From Shewanella waksmanii ATCC BAA-643 (lineage in GTDB: Bacteria; Pseudomonadota; Gammaproteobacteria; Enterobacterales; Shewanellaceae), in contig NZ_JAEH01000001.1 in assembly GCF_000518805.1 (NCBI RefSeq), forward strand, positions 248,001 to 312,000: a stretch of 64,000 bases of DNA. Direction: 5' to 3'. Positions 26,305 through 36,597 of this stretch are shown here, piece after piece (position 1 is the first letter of the stretch; each line of letters begins with the position of its first letter). A program made the translations under genes and the position numbers. Under the pieces are notes generated by a model, which worked only from the letters and a program-made list of their open reading frames with translations, was not told the DNA's origin and did no database searches.

Positions 26305-29163
26305 TCAGATATCAAAGTTTATTGGCGGTGGCTTGCTGTGATCTTGGACTAATAACCTCGGAAATAAAATATGATAAACCAAGCCTTCATTTGGCGCGGT
26401 CTTGATATCCACCTTCCCTTGCAGTTTTTGACTGACTAAGTTGTAAACTAAATGCGCACCTAAGCCGCTTCCGCCCTCATTGCGCTTAGTGGTATAAAAT
26501 GGGTCAAAGAGATTTTTTACCCCCTCTTCATCTAAACCGATACCATCATCAGCATAGATCAGTTCAACCGTCTCATCTCGTAACTGTGCTTGAATGGTCA
26601 TCGTGCCGATTTGTTCAGCTTCAAACCCATGCAAAATACTATTCATGATCAAATTCGTGATCACCTGTGACAATGCCCCCGGATAGGTATGGCACATTAA
26701 GCTAGGGTCGCAGTCAATCGTTATATGATGGGGTAACTGCTTCAATGTTGGCCGCAGCGATAGTATCACTTCTTGCAAATATTCTTTAAGTAAGAATTGC
26801 CGTTGCTGCTCACTAGATTGATCGACGGCAACACGCTTAAAGCTTTGAATTAAGTTTGAGGCGCGGGCATTATTTTTTAAAATAATATCCATGGCCTCAA
26901 TGCATGTATCAATAAACTGAACAAACTCTTGCTCGTCTAGCTCACCAGCTAGGAACAATCTTTTTAGCTCATTGACCTGATCATTCATATGCGAAGCCGC
27001 TGTGACACATACCCCGATAGGAGTGTTGATCTCATGCGCTATGCCCGCCACCATTTTACCTAACGACGCCTGCTTTTCATGCTCTACCAGCTGATTTTGG
27101 GTGCGCTTAAGCTTATCCATCGCCGCCTGCCACTCCTCGGTACGTTGGGCAACCAGGGCTTCCATTTTGTCAGAGTATTGCTTTGCCAACTGCTCTTTTT
27201 CTTTTGCATAGTTAAGCTGCTGTCGCAGTTGAGCTGGGCTAATTTTCAATTGGGTTAATAGCTGTCTGTAATAGCGAGCAAGTACCTGCTTTTCTGACTT
27301 CGAATACAAGTTTGATTGTGTCACAACCATATGTGCCACTGATGCCCCGGTTATCCCGCTCAACAACCGTTCTGTGGCTCGCTCTAAATTGGCCAACTCT
27401 TGCACGTTAACCGGATCTTCAACCGACAAGCCCACCTCTAATAAGCACATATCGACTTTGAGTTTGGCTAAATCATCTCTGAGATATTGGCCAAAAATAT
27501 CGGCAATGATGGTCAATTTGGGGGCTAAGTCGATATCCTGTGGTAGCAACTCAAATAAGGCTTCATTGTCTTCGCCTTTGTCGGCCATGACATCGATAAA
27601 CTCAGCGCTGTAGCGCTGCTCTTCTGCGGGGGTTTGGCTAAAAAGACTCACCATGATCAACGTCGAAATATTGGCAATTAACGACCAAAAAGTCCCATGG
27701 CTAATATGCTGCATTTGCGAGCCAAACAGATGCTCTGGGCGCAACCAATCTATCCCCCACGGACCTGCGGTCAAAATATCTGCCGCTAACCAACCGCTAT
27801 TCATCAGCGAGGGAAGTAACAAGCAATAACCCCAAACGCTGAATCCTGCGGCCAAACCGGCAATCGCGCCTTTGGTGGTAACCGTTGGCCAGTAAAGGCC
27901 ACAAATCACTAACGGCATAAATTGTAATATCGCGCAAAATGATAACATCCCCATATTGACCAACATATAGGAGTCGCCAAAAAGTAAATAAAACACCTGA
28001 CCTGCACCGAGGATCAAAAATACAGCCAGCCAACGACTTTGCAGTAAATAGCGTTTAAATATGGAGTTTGGGAAATAACGTTGCAGGAAAGGCAGTGCAA
28101 TGTGATTACTGAACATGGTCGATAAGGTCATGCCAGACACCATCAACATCGCCATTGAGGCCGAGAAGCCACCAATAAATACCAACAGCGTCAGCAAGGA
28201 TTGGCCGGAAGCCATTGGTAAAGCCAACATAAACATATCTGGATTCTGCGGGCCAAGTAACAACAAGCCAGCAGCCGCAATGGGGGTAACAAATACCGTC
28301 ATCAAGAATAGATATAACGGCAGCATCCATTGCGCTTTTATGACGTGCTTAGCATTGGCGTTTTCAACCACCATAACGTGAAACTGGCGAGGAAGGAGTA
28401 AAAATGCTGAACCGGCTAACAACAAATAGCTACACCAAGTCATTAATGCAGGTTTTTGCGCCATCGTTTGTGCCATTTCAGGCAACTGCTGTTGCAGTTG
28501 AGTTAATATCGCCAAGGGTGAATCAAACAGGTAAAAACTGACAAATAACCCCACCGCTAGCATCGCAATGAGCTTGACACTGCCTTCAATAGCTAAAGCT
28601 AACATCATCCCAGGATGGCGCTCAGTTGGATCTAAATGCCGAATGCCAAAGACAATGGCAAACAACGCTACTCCAGCCCAAATGAACCAAGTCAGTGCTT
28701 GATATACAGGCTCGCCACTGTCAATTACGGTGTCTATTGCACCGTTAATTGCTTTTAATTGCAGCGCTAAATAAGGGACTACGCCGACCATAGCCACAAC
28801 CGATGCCAGCGCCGCAAGCGTGATACTGCGATTAAATCGAGCGGATAGGAAATCGGCAATACTGGTGACATGATAAACTTGCTTAACCAGCAAGATGCGC
28901 TGCATCAACGGCCATAGCACCAGCATAACTAAACTGGGCCCTAAATAGATGGTCAACATTAACACGCCAGAGGTGGTCGCAATGCCGACACTGCCAAAGA
29001 AGGTCCAACTGGTACAATAGATTGCAATAGATAGCACGTAAACTGACACGCTATTGGTGACTTTCTGCGCGCGTATACTGCCTGATTCTGCCCATTGGGC
29101 AATCAAGAATAAAACACCGATATAACCAATAATAACCAGTATCAAGGTAATTGGAGATATCAT
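26305..29163 (-). CDS. Sodium:solute symporter-histidine kinase fusion
   Basis: About 952 aa. The N-terminal 500 residues form a sodium/solute symporter (SSS) domain with about 13 helices (QFHVMVVEN is typical). A cytoplasmic linker with coiled coil (about 580-690) follows, then a kinase core: H box AGIAHEINTPIG, N box NLIMNSILHG, G1 YADDGIGLDE and G2 GGSGLGAHLV. There is no receiver domain. Family members such as CbrA couple substrate transport or sensing to signalling. The start is the ATG at 29163 with GGAG 9 nt upstream. The response regulator is not adjacent; the substrate is unknown. Confidence 0.9.
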   Translation of the reverse strand: MISPITLILVIIGYIGVLFLIAQWAESGSIRAQKVTNSVSVYVLSIAIYCTSWTFFGSVGIATTSGVLMLTIYLGPSLVMLVLWPLMQRILLVKQVYHVTSIADFLSARFNRSITLAALASVVAMVGVVPYLALQLKAINGAIDTVIDSGEPVYQALTWFIWAGVALFAIVFGIRHLDPTERHPGMMLALAIEGSVKLIAMLAVGLFVSFYLFDSPLAILTQLQQQLPEMAQTMAQKPALMTWCSYLLLAGSAFLLLPRQFHVMVVENANAKHVIKAQWMLPLYLFLMTVFVTPIAAAGLLLLGPQNPDMFMLALPMASGQSLLTLLVFIGGFSASMAMLMVSGMTLSTMFSNHIALPFLQRYFPNSIFKRYLLQSRWLAVFLILGAGQVFYLLFGDSYMLVNMGMLSFCAILQFMPLVICGLYWPTVTTKGAIAGLAAGFSVWGYCLLLPSLMNSGWLAADILTAGPWGIDWLRPEHLFGSQMQHISHGTFWSLIANISTLIMVSLFSQTPAEEQRYSAEFIDVMADKGEDNEALFELLPQDIDLAPKLTIIADIFGQYLRDDLAKLKVDMCLLEVGLSVEDPVNVQELANLERATERLLSGITGASVAHMVVTQSNLYSKSEKQVLARYYRQLLTQLKISPAQLRQQLNYAKEKEQLAKQYSDKMEALVAQRTEEWQAAMDKLKRTQNQLVEHEKQASLGKMVAGIAHEINTPIGVCVTAASHMNDQVNELKRLFLAGELDEQEFVQFIDTCIEAMDIILKNNARASNLIQSFKRVAVDQSSEQQRQFLLKEYLQEVILSLRPTLKQLPHHITIDCDPSLMCHTYPGALSQVITNLIMNSILHGFEAEQIGTMTIQAQLRDETVELIYADDGIGLDEEGVKNLFDPFYTTKRNEGGSGLGAHLVYNLVSQKLQGKVDIKTAPNEGLVYHILFPRLLVQDHSKPPPINFDI

Positions 29164-29187
29164 GTTTTCATACTCCAACTCGTCGCT

Positions 29188-29373
29188 TCATTGACTGCGC
29201 AAACTCATCACAAATAGCAGCGCTATTAATCCAAGCCAAATAATTGAAACGACGATGATGAGCTGACCAATATTAAAATCAATATTGGTGGCCATGGGCC
29301 ATGTAATGACCATAGAAGCGAGTATCAGTATTAACCACCTAAATGCTGGCAACGTTGTTTTGTTGATCACCAC
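29188..29373 (-). CDS. Small two-helix membrane protein preceding the symporter kinase
   Basis: 61-aa protein with two hydrophobic helices (about 12-29 and 37-56) and a short charged end (MSLRSQ). GTG start with GGAG upstream. It ends 24 nt before the start of the SSS-kinase, so the two are co-transcribed. Small membrane proteins often accompany SSS transporters (for example YjcH with ActP), which suggests an accessory subunit; the family itself is not recognised with certainty. Confidence 0.65.
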   Translation of the reverse strand: MVINKTTLPAFRWLILILASMVITWPMATNIDFNIGQLIIVVSIIWLGLIALLFVMSLRSQ

Positions 29374-29525
29374 GCATCTCCATTGCTTGACGTTGTATAA
29401 GCATAGTACAAACTTGGCGCACTATTATCGGTCGTAAACATCGATAGCGTGGGATAAACAGCGGACTTGAAAACCGATAAACATCGAGCAATAAACTTGC
29501 TCTTAGCAGGTCAACTGATTAGTAT

Positions 29526-29549
29526 AGACGTCTATACGTATAAACATCT
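29526..29549 (+). promoter_or_regulatory. Three tandem MetJ boxes upstream of metH
   Basis: AGACGTCT, ATACGTAT and AAACATCT lie head to tail; the first is the perfect 8-bp MetJ consensus and the others match 5-6 positions. They lie about 175 bp before metH, in the divergent promoter region. S-adenosylmethionine-bound MetJ would repress metH here. Confidence 0.85.
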
Positions 29550-29722
29550 AAAAGTAACACTGCATGTTGTTGATTAAGCATGCTATAGCTGATACTTAAA
29601 ACCGCTGGTCTCTTTATTGTAAGAAAGCAATATTTTGATCAAATAAACAATGCTATACAATGTGTTACGTCGCTTAGAGCGAATGTGTGTCTGTTGCAGT
29701 CTGTTTTAAATAGGTAGAATTT

Positions 29723-32700
29723 ATGGCGATCCGTACCCCGATAACTCAAGTTAGGCAAATCAACGCGCAAATCGAAGCGCAGCTGAAACAACAGATCCTG
29801 ATCTTAGATGGTGCTATGGGTACCATGATCCAAGACCATAAATTAGAAGAAGAACACTTTCGTGGTGAACGCTTTAAAGATTGGCCCTGCGATGTTAAGG
29901 GCAATAACGATCTGTTGGTGTTAACCCAAGCAGACATCATCAAAGAGATTCATAAGCAGTATTTGCTCGCTGGTGCCGATATCATCGAAACCAACACGTT
30001 TAACGCCACGCGCATCGCGATGGCCGACTATGAAATGGAAGAGCTGTCGGCCGAAATCAACCTTGAAGGAGCCCGAGTGGCTCGAGCAGCCGCTGATGAA
30101 GTTGCCGCCGAAACGGGTCGCCATTGCTATGTTGCAGGGGTACTTGGTCCCACCAATAGAACCTGTTCTATCAGCCCTGATGTAAACGATCCGGGTTATC
30201 GCAATGTCAGCTTTGATGAGCTTGTCGAGGCTTATATCGAGTCAATTGAGGCACTCATTGCCGGCGGCAGCGACATCATCATGGTAGAAACCATTTTTGA
30301 TACCCTCAATGCCAAAGCGGCATTATTCGCCATAGAAACCGTATTTGATCAACTCGGCCAGCGACTGCCAATTATGATTTCCGGTACGATTACCGATGCC
30401 TCAGGTCGTACCCTTACCGGACAAACCACCGAAGCCTTTTATAACTCACTGCGCCATGTAAAGCCCCTGTCTATCGGCTTAAACTGCGCCTTAGGCCCGC
30501 AAGAGCTGCGCCCCTATGTAGAAGAGCTTTCAAAAATAGCAGAATGCTATGTGTCAGCGCATCCTAATGCCGGCCTACCCAACGAGTTTGGTGGCTATGA
30601 CGAAACACCTGAAGAGATGGCCAGCGTTATTGGCGACTGGGCGGCTGAAGGCTTTTTAAACATTATTGGCGGCTGTTGTGGTACCACCCCAGATCATATT
30701 CGTGTCATCCGTGAAGCAGTCATTAAACATGATTGCCGCGCCTTACCTGATATCCCAGTTGCCTGTCGCTTGTCTGGCCTTGAGCCTCTGACCATTGATG
30801 AAAACTCGCTGTTTCTCAATGTGGGTGAGCGTACCAACGTGACCGGTTCAGCTAAATTCTTGCGCCTTATTAAAACCGGCGAATATGAAGAAGCGCTATC
30901 GGTGGCCCGCGACCAGGTGGAAAACGGCGCACAAATCATCGATATCAACATGGATGAAGGCATGCTTGACGGGGTTGAGGTGATGCAAAAGTTCCTCAAC
31001 TTAATCGCCTCTGAGCCTGATATTTCCCGTGTCCCCATCATGATTGACTCTTCCAAGTGGGAAGTGATTGAAGCGGGCCTTAAATGCATTCAAGGTAAAG
31101 GCATCGTCAACTCTATTTCCCTAAAAGAAGGTGAAGACAAGTTCATTGAGCAGGCCACCTTGGTTAAGCGCTATGGCGCTGCAGCGATCATTATGGCCTT
31201 CGATGAAGTCGGCCAAGCAGATACTATGGCACGTAAAGTGGAGATCTGTACCCGAGCCTACAATGTATTAGTGGATAAAGTGGGCTTCCCCCCTGAAGAC
31301 ATTATTTTTGATCCCAATATTTTTGCCATCGCCACCGGTATCGATGAACATGACAACTATGCGGTAGATTTCATTGAAGCCACCCGTGAAATTAAGCGCA
31401 CCCTGCCCCATGCAATGATTTCAGGCGGGGTATCGAATGTGTCATTCTCGTTTAGAGGTAACAATCCGGTCCGTGAGGCTATTCATGCCGTATTCCTTTA
31501 CCATGCGATTCAAGCGGGCATGGATATGGGGATTGTTAATGCGGGACAGCTTGCCATTTATGATGACATCGATGCCGATCTTAAAGAGAAGGTCGAAGCC
31601 GTTGTGCAAAACTTGCCTTGCCCTGTGGCCGACTCCAACAACACCGAACAACTGCTCGACATTGCAGAGAAGTACCGCGGCGATGGTAGCACTGCAGGTA
31701 AAAAAGAAGACTTAGAGTGGCGCAGCAAGCCAGTTAATGAGCGTTTAGCCCATGCACTGGTTAAAGGTATCACCGACTTTATTGACGAAGATACAGAAGA
31801 AGCTCGCTTGGCCGCTAATCGACCACTGGATGTTATTGAAGGGCCGTTAATGGACGGCATGAATATTGTGGGCGATCTATTTGGCTCAGGTAAAATGTTC
31901 TTGCCCCAAGTGGTTAAGTCGGCGCGGGTGATGAAAAAAGCCGTTGCCTACCTTAACCCTTATATTGAACTGGAAAAGGTCGAAGGCCAGTCTAACGGCA
32001 AAATCTTAATGGTCACTGTTAAAGGTGATGTGCACGATATTGGTAAGAACATTGTCGGCGTAGTGTTGGCCTGTAATGGCTATGAAGTGATAGATCTTGG
32101 CGTTATGGTGCCGGTTGAGAAAATCATTGAAGTCGCCAAAGCCGAAAATGTCGATATTATTGGCATGTCTGGACTGATCACCCCAAGCCTTGATGAAATG
32201 GTGCATAACGTTAAGTCTTTCCACAAAGCAGGCTTAACCATCCCATCCATTATTGGTGGTGCGACTTGCTCTAAAATTCACACTGCAGTCAAAATAGCGC
32301 CGCATTCGCCCGAAGGTGCGATCTATATTGCCGATGCATCACGCGCAGTGCCTATGGTATCTAAGCTGATAAACGATGAAACTCGTCAAGCGACCATAGA
32401 TGATGCCTACAACGAATACCAAGTGATGCGCGACAAGCGTAACTCCCAAGCCAAGCGCAAGCAGATAATCAGCATTGAAGCGGCCCGTGACAACCGCTGC
32501 CAGCATGATTGGGATAACTACAGCCCATTTGTGCCCAATAAGCTCGGTCGTCAAGTGTTCGATGATTACCCATTAGAAGACTTGATTGAGCGCATCGATT
32601 GGACCCCCTTTTTCCGCAGTTGGGAATTACACGGTCACTTCCCTAAAATCTTAGATGATGAAGTGGTGGGTGAAGAAGCGCGTAAGCTCTATGCTGATGC

Positions 32701-33448
32701 CCAAGCGATGTTGAAAACCATCATTGAAGAGAAGTGGCTCACCGCCAAGGCGGTCATTGGTTTATTCCCAGCTAATACCGTTAATCATGACGACATTGAA
32801 ATCTATACCGACGAAAACCGTGATGAACTGGAGATGACCACCCATCACCTGCGCATGCAGATTGAACGCGTTGGTAACGATAACTTCTGTTTAGCGGATT
32901 TTGTGGCGCCAAAAGATTCAGGAGTGGCCGATTATATGGGCGGTTTTGCGGTGACGGCCGGCCATGGTATTGACGAACATGTCGCCCGTTTTGAAGCCGC
33001 TCACGATGACTACAATGCCATCATGCTTAAGTGTTTAGCTGACCGATTAGCAGAAGCGTTTGCTGAACGTATGCATGAGCGAGTACGTAAAGAGTTTTGG
33101 GGTTACGCCGCCGATGAGCAACTTGATAACGAAGCGCTTATTCGCGAAAAATACAAAGGTATTCGCCCGGCACCTGGCTACCCAGCTTGCCCGGATCATA
33201 CCGAGAAAGGCTTGCTATGGGATCTGCTCAAACCTGATGAAACCATTGATTTGAATATCACCGAAAGTTTCGCCATGTTCCCGACCGCGGCAGTGTCTGG
33301 TTGGTATTTTGCCCACCCACAATCGCGCTACTTTGGGGTGACCAATATTGGCCGCGACCAAGTGGAAGATTACGCTAAGCGTAAAGGCATGAGCATTGAA
33401 ACAACGGAGCGTTGGTTAGCACCGGTATTGGATTACGATCCAGAGTAA
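29723..33448 (+). CDS. metH: Cobalamin-dependent methionine synthase
   Basis: 1241-aa enzyme moving the methyl group of methyltetrahydrofolate to homocysteine via cobalamin. Domains in order: homocysteine-binding (1-340; zinc cysteines in GLNCALGP and GGCCGTTP), pterin-binding (about 350-630; [11 protein letters not shown]), cap plus B12-binding (about 650-890; [11 protein letters not shown] supplies the cobalt-binding His) and AdoMet activation domain (about 900-1241; [12 protein letters not shown]). Full length compared with E. coli MetH (1227 aa). The TAA stop codon coincides with the outer end of a MITE-like element. The salvage operon beside it supplies the cofactor. Confidence 0.98.
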   Translation: MAIRTPITQVRQINAQIEAQLKQQILILDGAMGTMIQDHKLEEEHFRGERFKDWPCDVKGNNDLLVLTQADIIKEIHKQYLLAGADIIETNTFNATRIAMADYEMEELSAEINLEGARVARAAADEVAAETGRHCYVAGVLGPTNRTCSISPDVNDPGYRNVSFDELVEAYIESIEALIAGGSDIIMVETIFDTLNAKAALFAIETVFDQLGQRLPIMISGTITDASGRTLTGQTTEAFYNSLRHVKPLSIGLNCALGPQELRPYVEELSKIAECYVSAHPNAGLPNEFGGYDETPEEMASVIGDWAAEGFLNIIGGCCGTTPDHIRVIREAVIKHDCRALPDIPVACRLSGLEPLTIDENSLFLNVGERTNVTGSAKFLRLIKTGEYEEALSVARDQVENGAQIIDINMDEGMLDGVEVMQKFLNLIASEPDISRVPIMIDSSKWEVIEAGLKCIQGKGIVNSISLKEGEDKFIEQATLVKRYGAAAIIMAFDEVGQADTMARKVEICTRAYNVLVDKVGFPPEDIIFDPNIFAIATGIDEHDNYAVDFIEATREIKRTLPHAMISGGVSNVSFSFRGNNPVREAIHAVFLYHAIQAGMDMGIVNAGQLAIYDDIDADLKEKVEAVVQNLPCPVADSNNTEQLLDIAEKYRGDGSTAGKKEDLEWRSKPVNERLAHALVKGITDFIDEDTEEARLAANRPLDVIEGPLMDGMNIVGDLFGSGKMFLPQVVKSARVMKKAVAYLNPYIELEKVEGQSNGKILMVTVKGDVHDIGKNIVGVVLACNGYEVIDLGVMVPVEKIIEVAKAENVDIIGMSGLITPSLDEMVHNVKSFHKAGLTIPSIIGGATCSKIHTAVKIAPHSPEGAIYIADASRAVPMVSKLINDETRQATIDDAYNEYQVMRDKRNSQAKRKQIISIEAARDNRCQHDWDNYSPFVPNKLGRQVFDDYPLEDLIERIDWTPFFRSWELHGHFPKILDDEVVGEEARKLYADAQAMLKTIIEEKWLTAKAVIGLFPANTVNHDDIEIYTDENRDELEMTTHHLRMQIERVGNDNFCLADFVAPKDSGVADYMGGFAVTAGHGIDEHVARFEAAHDDYNAIMLKCLADRLAEAFAERMHERVRKEFWGYAADEQLDNEALIREKYKGIRPAPGYPACPDHTEKGLLWDLLKPDETIDLNITESFAMFPTAAVSGWYFAHPQSRYFGVTNIGRDQVEDYAKRKGMSIETTERWLAPVLDYDPE

Positions 33449-33777
33449 TACCAATCAGTATAAACATTTAGTCACTCAGCGAGAGTTTAGCGGTTCTGAG
33501 GCAAGGTCTTTAAATGCTCCTGCATTAATGACATTCACCACATCCATGTGGTTTGCAACGAGTGAAGAGCATAGTTATTCTACGGTTAAACTCGTTGACA
33601 CAGCATCAAAATCGCTAAAACTCGCCATTCTGGCGCGTTTTTGGCTACCTACTTCTGCGTTGAGTAACCTCACAAGGGAGCAACCATTGTTTCAATACTT
33701 ACTTTGAATTAGCAGGCCTTGAATTAGTTTGCCTAAAGCGCGCTGAGTAGATCAAATTCTTATACTGATTGGTATTA
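33446..33777. mobile_element. MITE-like element with 18-bp perfect terminal inverted repeats
   Basis: 332 bp bounded by TAATACCAATCAGTATAA (33446-33463) and its exact reverse complement (33760-33777). Similarity of the ends continues inwards to ACTCAGCG, about 38 bp in all. The outermost TA at each side could be a TA target duplication, as made by IS630/mariner-type transposases. No coding capacity of its own. Inside are an ACTCGCCATTCTGGCGCG hairpin and other repeat-like segments. It starts in the metH stop codon and ends inside the next gene. Confidence 0.8.
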
Positions 33778-33980
33778 ATTAAGCGCCGCTCTTGCTCGGT
33801 AAACTCACTTTTTATGTTTTCAACCACTGCCACTTCTTGTTGGCTTTCAACAGCCTCACATAAATGGTCTTGGAACACCTTCTTACCATCAAATTCGCAC
33901 TGGTATATTTTGGCAGAAACGCTCGCGTTCATAACAAAACAGCCACCTAAAATGGCAATAAAAATGCGATACTTATTCAT
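33699..33980 (-). CDS. Small secreted protein, C-terminus supplied by the MITE
   Basis: About 93 aa. Signal peptide 1-23 (..FVMNASVSA), then KIYQCEFDGKKVFQDHLC, which resembles the DUF4124 pattern of small periplasmic proteins with two conserved cysteines. Start at 33980 after GGGAAG. The last 27 residues (from INTNQYKN) are encoded by the right end of the MITE-like element, so the original C-terminus has been replaced or the frame extended. Function unknown. Confidence 0.7.
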   Translation of the reverse strand: MNKYRIFIAILGGCFVMNASVSAKIYQCEFDGKKVFQDHLCEAVESQQEVAVVENIKSEFTEQERRLINTNQYKNLIYSARFRQTNSRPANSK

Positions 33981-34101
33981 GACACTTCCCTGCATTTGAA
34001 ACAAATTAGGCTAACCTAGCCTTTCCCTAACGCATTGATTATGCAGTATAGGCAATCAAGTTTCACGGTTTAATAACATGGGATGGCTTGCTACACGAAA
34101 C

Positions 34102-34130
34102 AAAGCCAGTCTGGAGCGGACTGGCTTTTT
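34102..34130. terminator. Bidirectional-looking terminator hairpin
   Basis: AAAGCCAGTC pairs with GACTGGCTTT (10 bp, 7-nt loop). T residues follow on the plus side and are interrupted on the minus side. It lies 35 nt downstream of the nrfA-like gene on the minus strand. Confidence 0.75.
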
Positions 34131-34164
34131 GATGGGAACTATAGAGATGAGATGGTCTTGCTAG

Positions 34165-35904
34165 TTAGCGCAGTTCAACTGGCCACTCTTTCTTAACACG
34201 CTCTTCAATGAAGGTATCTTTATCAGACTTCATCTTGTCGTAATCAAGACCGGCTTCAATTTGTACTTTTGCTTTGCTGTCATACTTACTCGCATCATAG
34301 ACATAGTCTGGCGCATACTTAGCGAGAAGGGCATCAGCCTCAACAAGGGCGGCATCTAACAAGGTATTAGACTTAACCAATAAGCGCTTCGCTTCGGTGA
34401 TGTTATGCGCATAGATGCCATGCGATGCCGTGGCACTATCCCAGAACCACTGCGCATTACGCACTTTGCCCAGTAAACTATTCATCTCGGTAGCGAGTTC
34501 GTTTCCAGCATTAAGCGCAGCTTCATAATTGCCTTTTGCTTCGCCAATTGTCTTGCCTGATTCAATCCCCTCTACGCCGTTGGCAGCCCACACCGCTTGC
34601 GCTTTAAAGTGAACTTCAGTTAGGCGAGGATCGGTACCATTAGCATCGAATCGCAGTGCGTCAATCTCCGCTTTTCGATTAGCAAACTTAGTTTCAAAAT
34701 CACTGGCACTATGACACATAGTACAATCGCTTGGCAGCTTGCTAGCATCAAACTTAACGTTATGATTTGAGTACATTACCCCTTCAGCATTCTCGGCCTG
34801 TGGCATGTGGCAAGTGTTACAGCTGAACTCCAAGTGATTTGGCATAACGTGGCTGGTTCGATCCATCAAGTTTTCATACTCAGGATGCTGAGTCTTCAGA
34901 GATGGTGCACCAGAAATTGCGTTGGTCCAATCCTTAAAATTAATCTTGTCGTAGTAAGCCAGCTGCGCTTCTGCGGCAAAACCTTTATAGAGCTCATCGC
35001 TACCTGTATAGCCCACCACACTGGCATAATCGGTTTCAACGCCAGGTACCCAGTGATCCCATGGGTAACGTACTTTCTTGTCATCTGTGCCATCAAAGTA
35101 ATACTCAACATGGCATTGCGCACACGTTTGGCTTGCTTGACCGTTATGGTTTTGCTCTGCAAACGTATAACCAATTTGCGTCATTGCACGCTCGGTATAA
35201 GGACGACTTAGGCGCAAGGTATTCTCGCCTAGCTCATGACAGTCCGCACAGCCAATGGTGTTGCTCATTTCGTGGCCCCAGGTCGACCAACTGTTGTTGG
35301 CAAACTTGCCTTCGCCGATAAGATCGTACATACGGGCGACATCTGGAGACTTACACGACCAACAAGAGGCTGCCATTGCCTCCCCGACCACTTTACCATC
35401 ATGCCCGACAACGGGACTGCCGGTTCTTAGGCTCTGTATCACATCAGTCAAAGCAAAGTGATGGCCACGGGCACGGTTGTAATCTTTAGCAAAACCGTAG
35501 CCTGCCCACGCGCTAACCAAGTTTGGATTAGCCTCTAATAGGTCTGTGGGCTTACCAGATTCTGGATTGTTTTCATCGGTACTCGCCCACGTAGCATGTT
35601 GCTCAGGGAAACTTTCTTGCCAGCTATCACTGTTGTAAAAATCTACAGGTCCAGTTGTAGGCGGCACGATACAGGTGTTGCTGTCTGGGTCGAGCACTGT
35701 GCCTTCACCACATTCGACAGGATCAACGGGATCAACCGGGTCAACGGGATCGACCGGATCAACTGGGGTGACTTCACATACGTTAGTATCCGGGTTTAGC
35801 TCAGAGCCTTCACCACAAGTCACGTTGTTGCCATCATCACTGTCATTACAGCCGGCGAGTACCGCAGAGATAGCGATCGCAATCGCGAGTTTTTGAATTT
35901 TCAT
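34165..35904 (-). CDS. nrfA: Cytochrome c nitrite reductase (NrfA), lipoprotein form
   Basis: About 579 aa. Pentaheme NrfA family: catalytic heme site CWSCK (near 180-184) with lysine as ligand, then CADCH, CAQCHVEYYF (which carries the active-site Tyr), CNTCH and CTMCH. NrfA reduces nitrite to ammonium with six electrons. Unusual N-terminus: lipobox LAGC (Cys19) instead of a simple signal peptide, two short Cys-to-Cys modules (CGEGSELNPDTNVC, CGEGTVLDPDSNTC) and a VDP repeat linker. Start at 35904, AGGAG 6 nt upstream. Usual NrfA is about 470-480 aa. Probably membrane-tethered, a paralogue of the soluble enzyme. Confidence 0.9.
   Translation of the reverse strand: MKIQKLAIAIAISAVLAGCNDSDDGNNVTCGEGSELNPDTNVCEVTPVDPVDPVDPVDPVDPVECGEGTVLDPDSNTCIVPPTTGPVDFYNSDSWQESFPEQHATWASTDENNPESGKPTDLLEANPNLVSAWAGYGFAKDYNRARGHHFALTDVIQSLRTGSPVVGHDGKVVGEAMAASCWSCKSPDVARMYDLIGEGKFANNSWSTWGHEMSNTIGCADCHELGENTLRLSRPYTERAMTQIGYTFAEQNHNGQASQTCAQCHVEYYFDGTDDKKVRYPWDHWVPGVETDYASVVGYTGSDELYKGFAAEAQLAYYDKINFKDWTNAISGAPSLKTQHPEYENLMDRTSHVMPNHLEFSCNTCHMPQAENAEGVMYSNHNVKFDASKLPSDCTMCHSASDFETKFANRKAEIDALRFDANGTDPRLTEVHFKAQAVWAANGVEGIESGKTIGEAKGNYEAALNAGNELATEMNSLLGKVRNAQWFWDSATASHGIYAHNITEAKRLLVKSNTLLDAALVEADALLAKYAPDYVYDASKYDSKAKVQIEAGLDYDKMKSDKDTFIEERVKKEWPVELR
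35717..35766. repeat. Short tandem repeat encoding a VDP linker
   Basis: Nine-base units (variants of GGATCAACG/GGGTCAACC on the plus strand) repeat about five times and encode VDPVDPVDPV on the minus strand within the N-terminal linker of the NrfA-like lipoprotein. Copy number may vary between strains. Confidence 0.75.
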
Positions 35905-36029
35905 CTCACACTCCTCAAAGTGAACATTATTCACTTTTTATGCTACTTATTATTGTAATCAACTTGTCAAAAAGACATTTCCAGCTATACAAACACCCAA
36001 GTCAACCGTAAACATCAAAGCAACATTTG

Positions 36030-36045
36030 TGTGACAATCATCACT
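36030..36045 (-). promoter_or_regulatory. CRP-like binding site
   Basis: TGTGACAATCATCACT matches the TGTGA-N6-TCACA consensus at nine of ten positions and lies about 125 bp before the nrfA-like start codon. In Shewanella CRP is a major activator of anaerobic respiration. Confidence 0.6.
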
Positions 36046-36214
36046 AGGCGAACACCCAAATATCTCTAAAGGGGTATACGCAATACTGGTTACAGATCAT
36101 GTTTTTCACTTAAAATGATATATAAACAGGCCATTATTTAGCCTAAACTGCTATAGATAAAGCAAAATTAGCCAATAGGTTATTTATTAAGCATTAATAT
36201 TTCTGGGAGTGAGA

Positions 36215-36231
36215 CTACACCTAAGGTGTAG
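36215..36231. other. 17-bp palindrome
   Basis: CTACACCT-A-AGGTGTAG, perfect 8-bp arms around one base. It may be an operator in the region between nrfA and the FlxA-like gene. Confidence 0.5.
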
Positions 36232-36597
36232 AGAAATGACTCATATTGGCTCGATTGGCTGGTTCACACTCAACAACATTGAAGCAACATAAGCTTAGGG
36301 CTACACACATGATTACCCACGCCCCAAGAGTGAATAAAAATTCATAAAATGAGTGTTGAGTGTGAATATTTTTAGATGGTAATAACACGACAAATTGGCT
36401 GTCGACGCACCCCAAATCAAACAGAGATTGCAACATGTGACCAACACAGCGGAAGTTAAAAATGGTTAACGCAAGCAGTGATAACCCACCAGCAGCGATA
36501 GCGCGAGGCTGTAATTTTCTATCTTATATAGCACCGGCACGATAGACAAAAGGCAAACATCACAGATGATGCCCACACTAGGATGAAAGTTTGAACC

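Larger units (their letters stand above)
35905..36597. other. Long upstream region of the nrfA-like gene
   Basis: 693 bp without a supported gene. It contains a CRP-like site (36030-36045), a 17-bp palindrome (36215-36231) and an A+T-rich stretch. A 71-codon ORF at 36221-36436 has no ribosome-binding site. Confidence 0.5.

Noticed and set aside
36221..36436. 71-codon minus-strand ORF
   Set aside because: No ribosome-binding site; lies in a regulatory region with a palindrome and CRP-like site.
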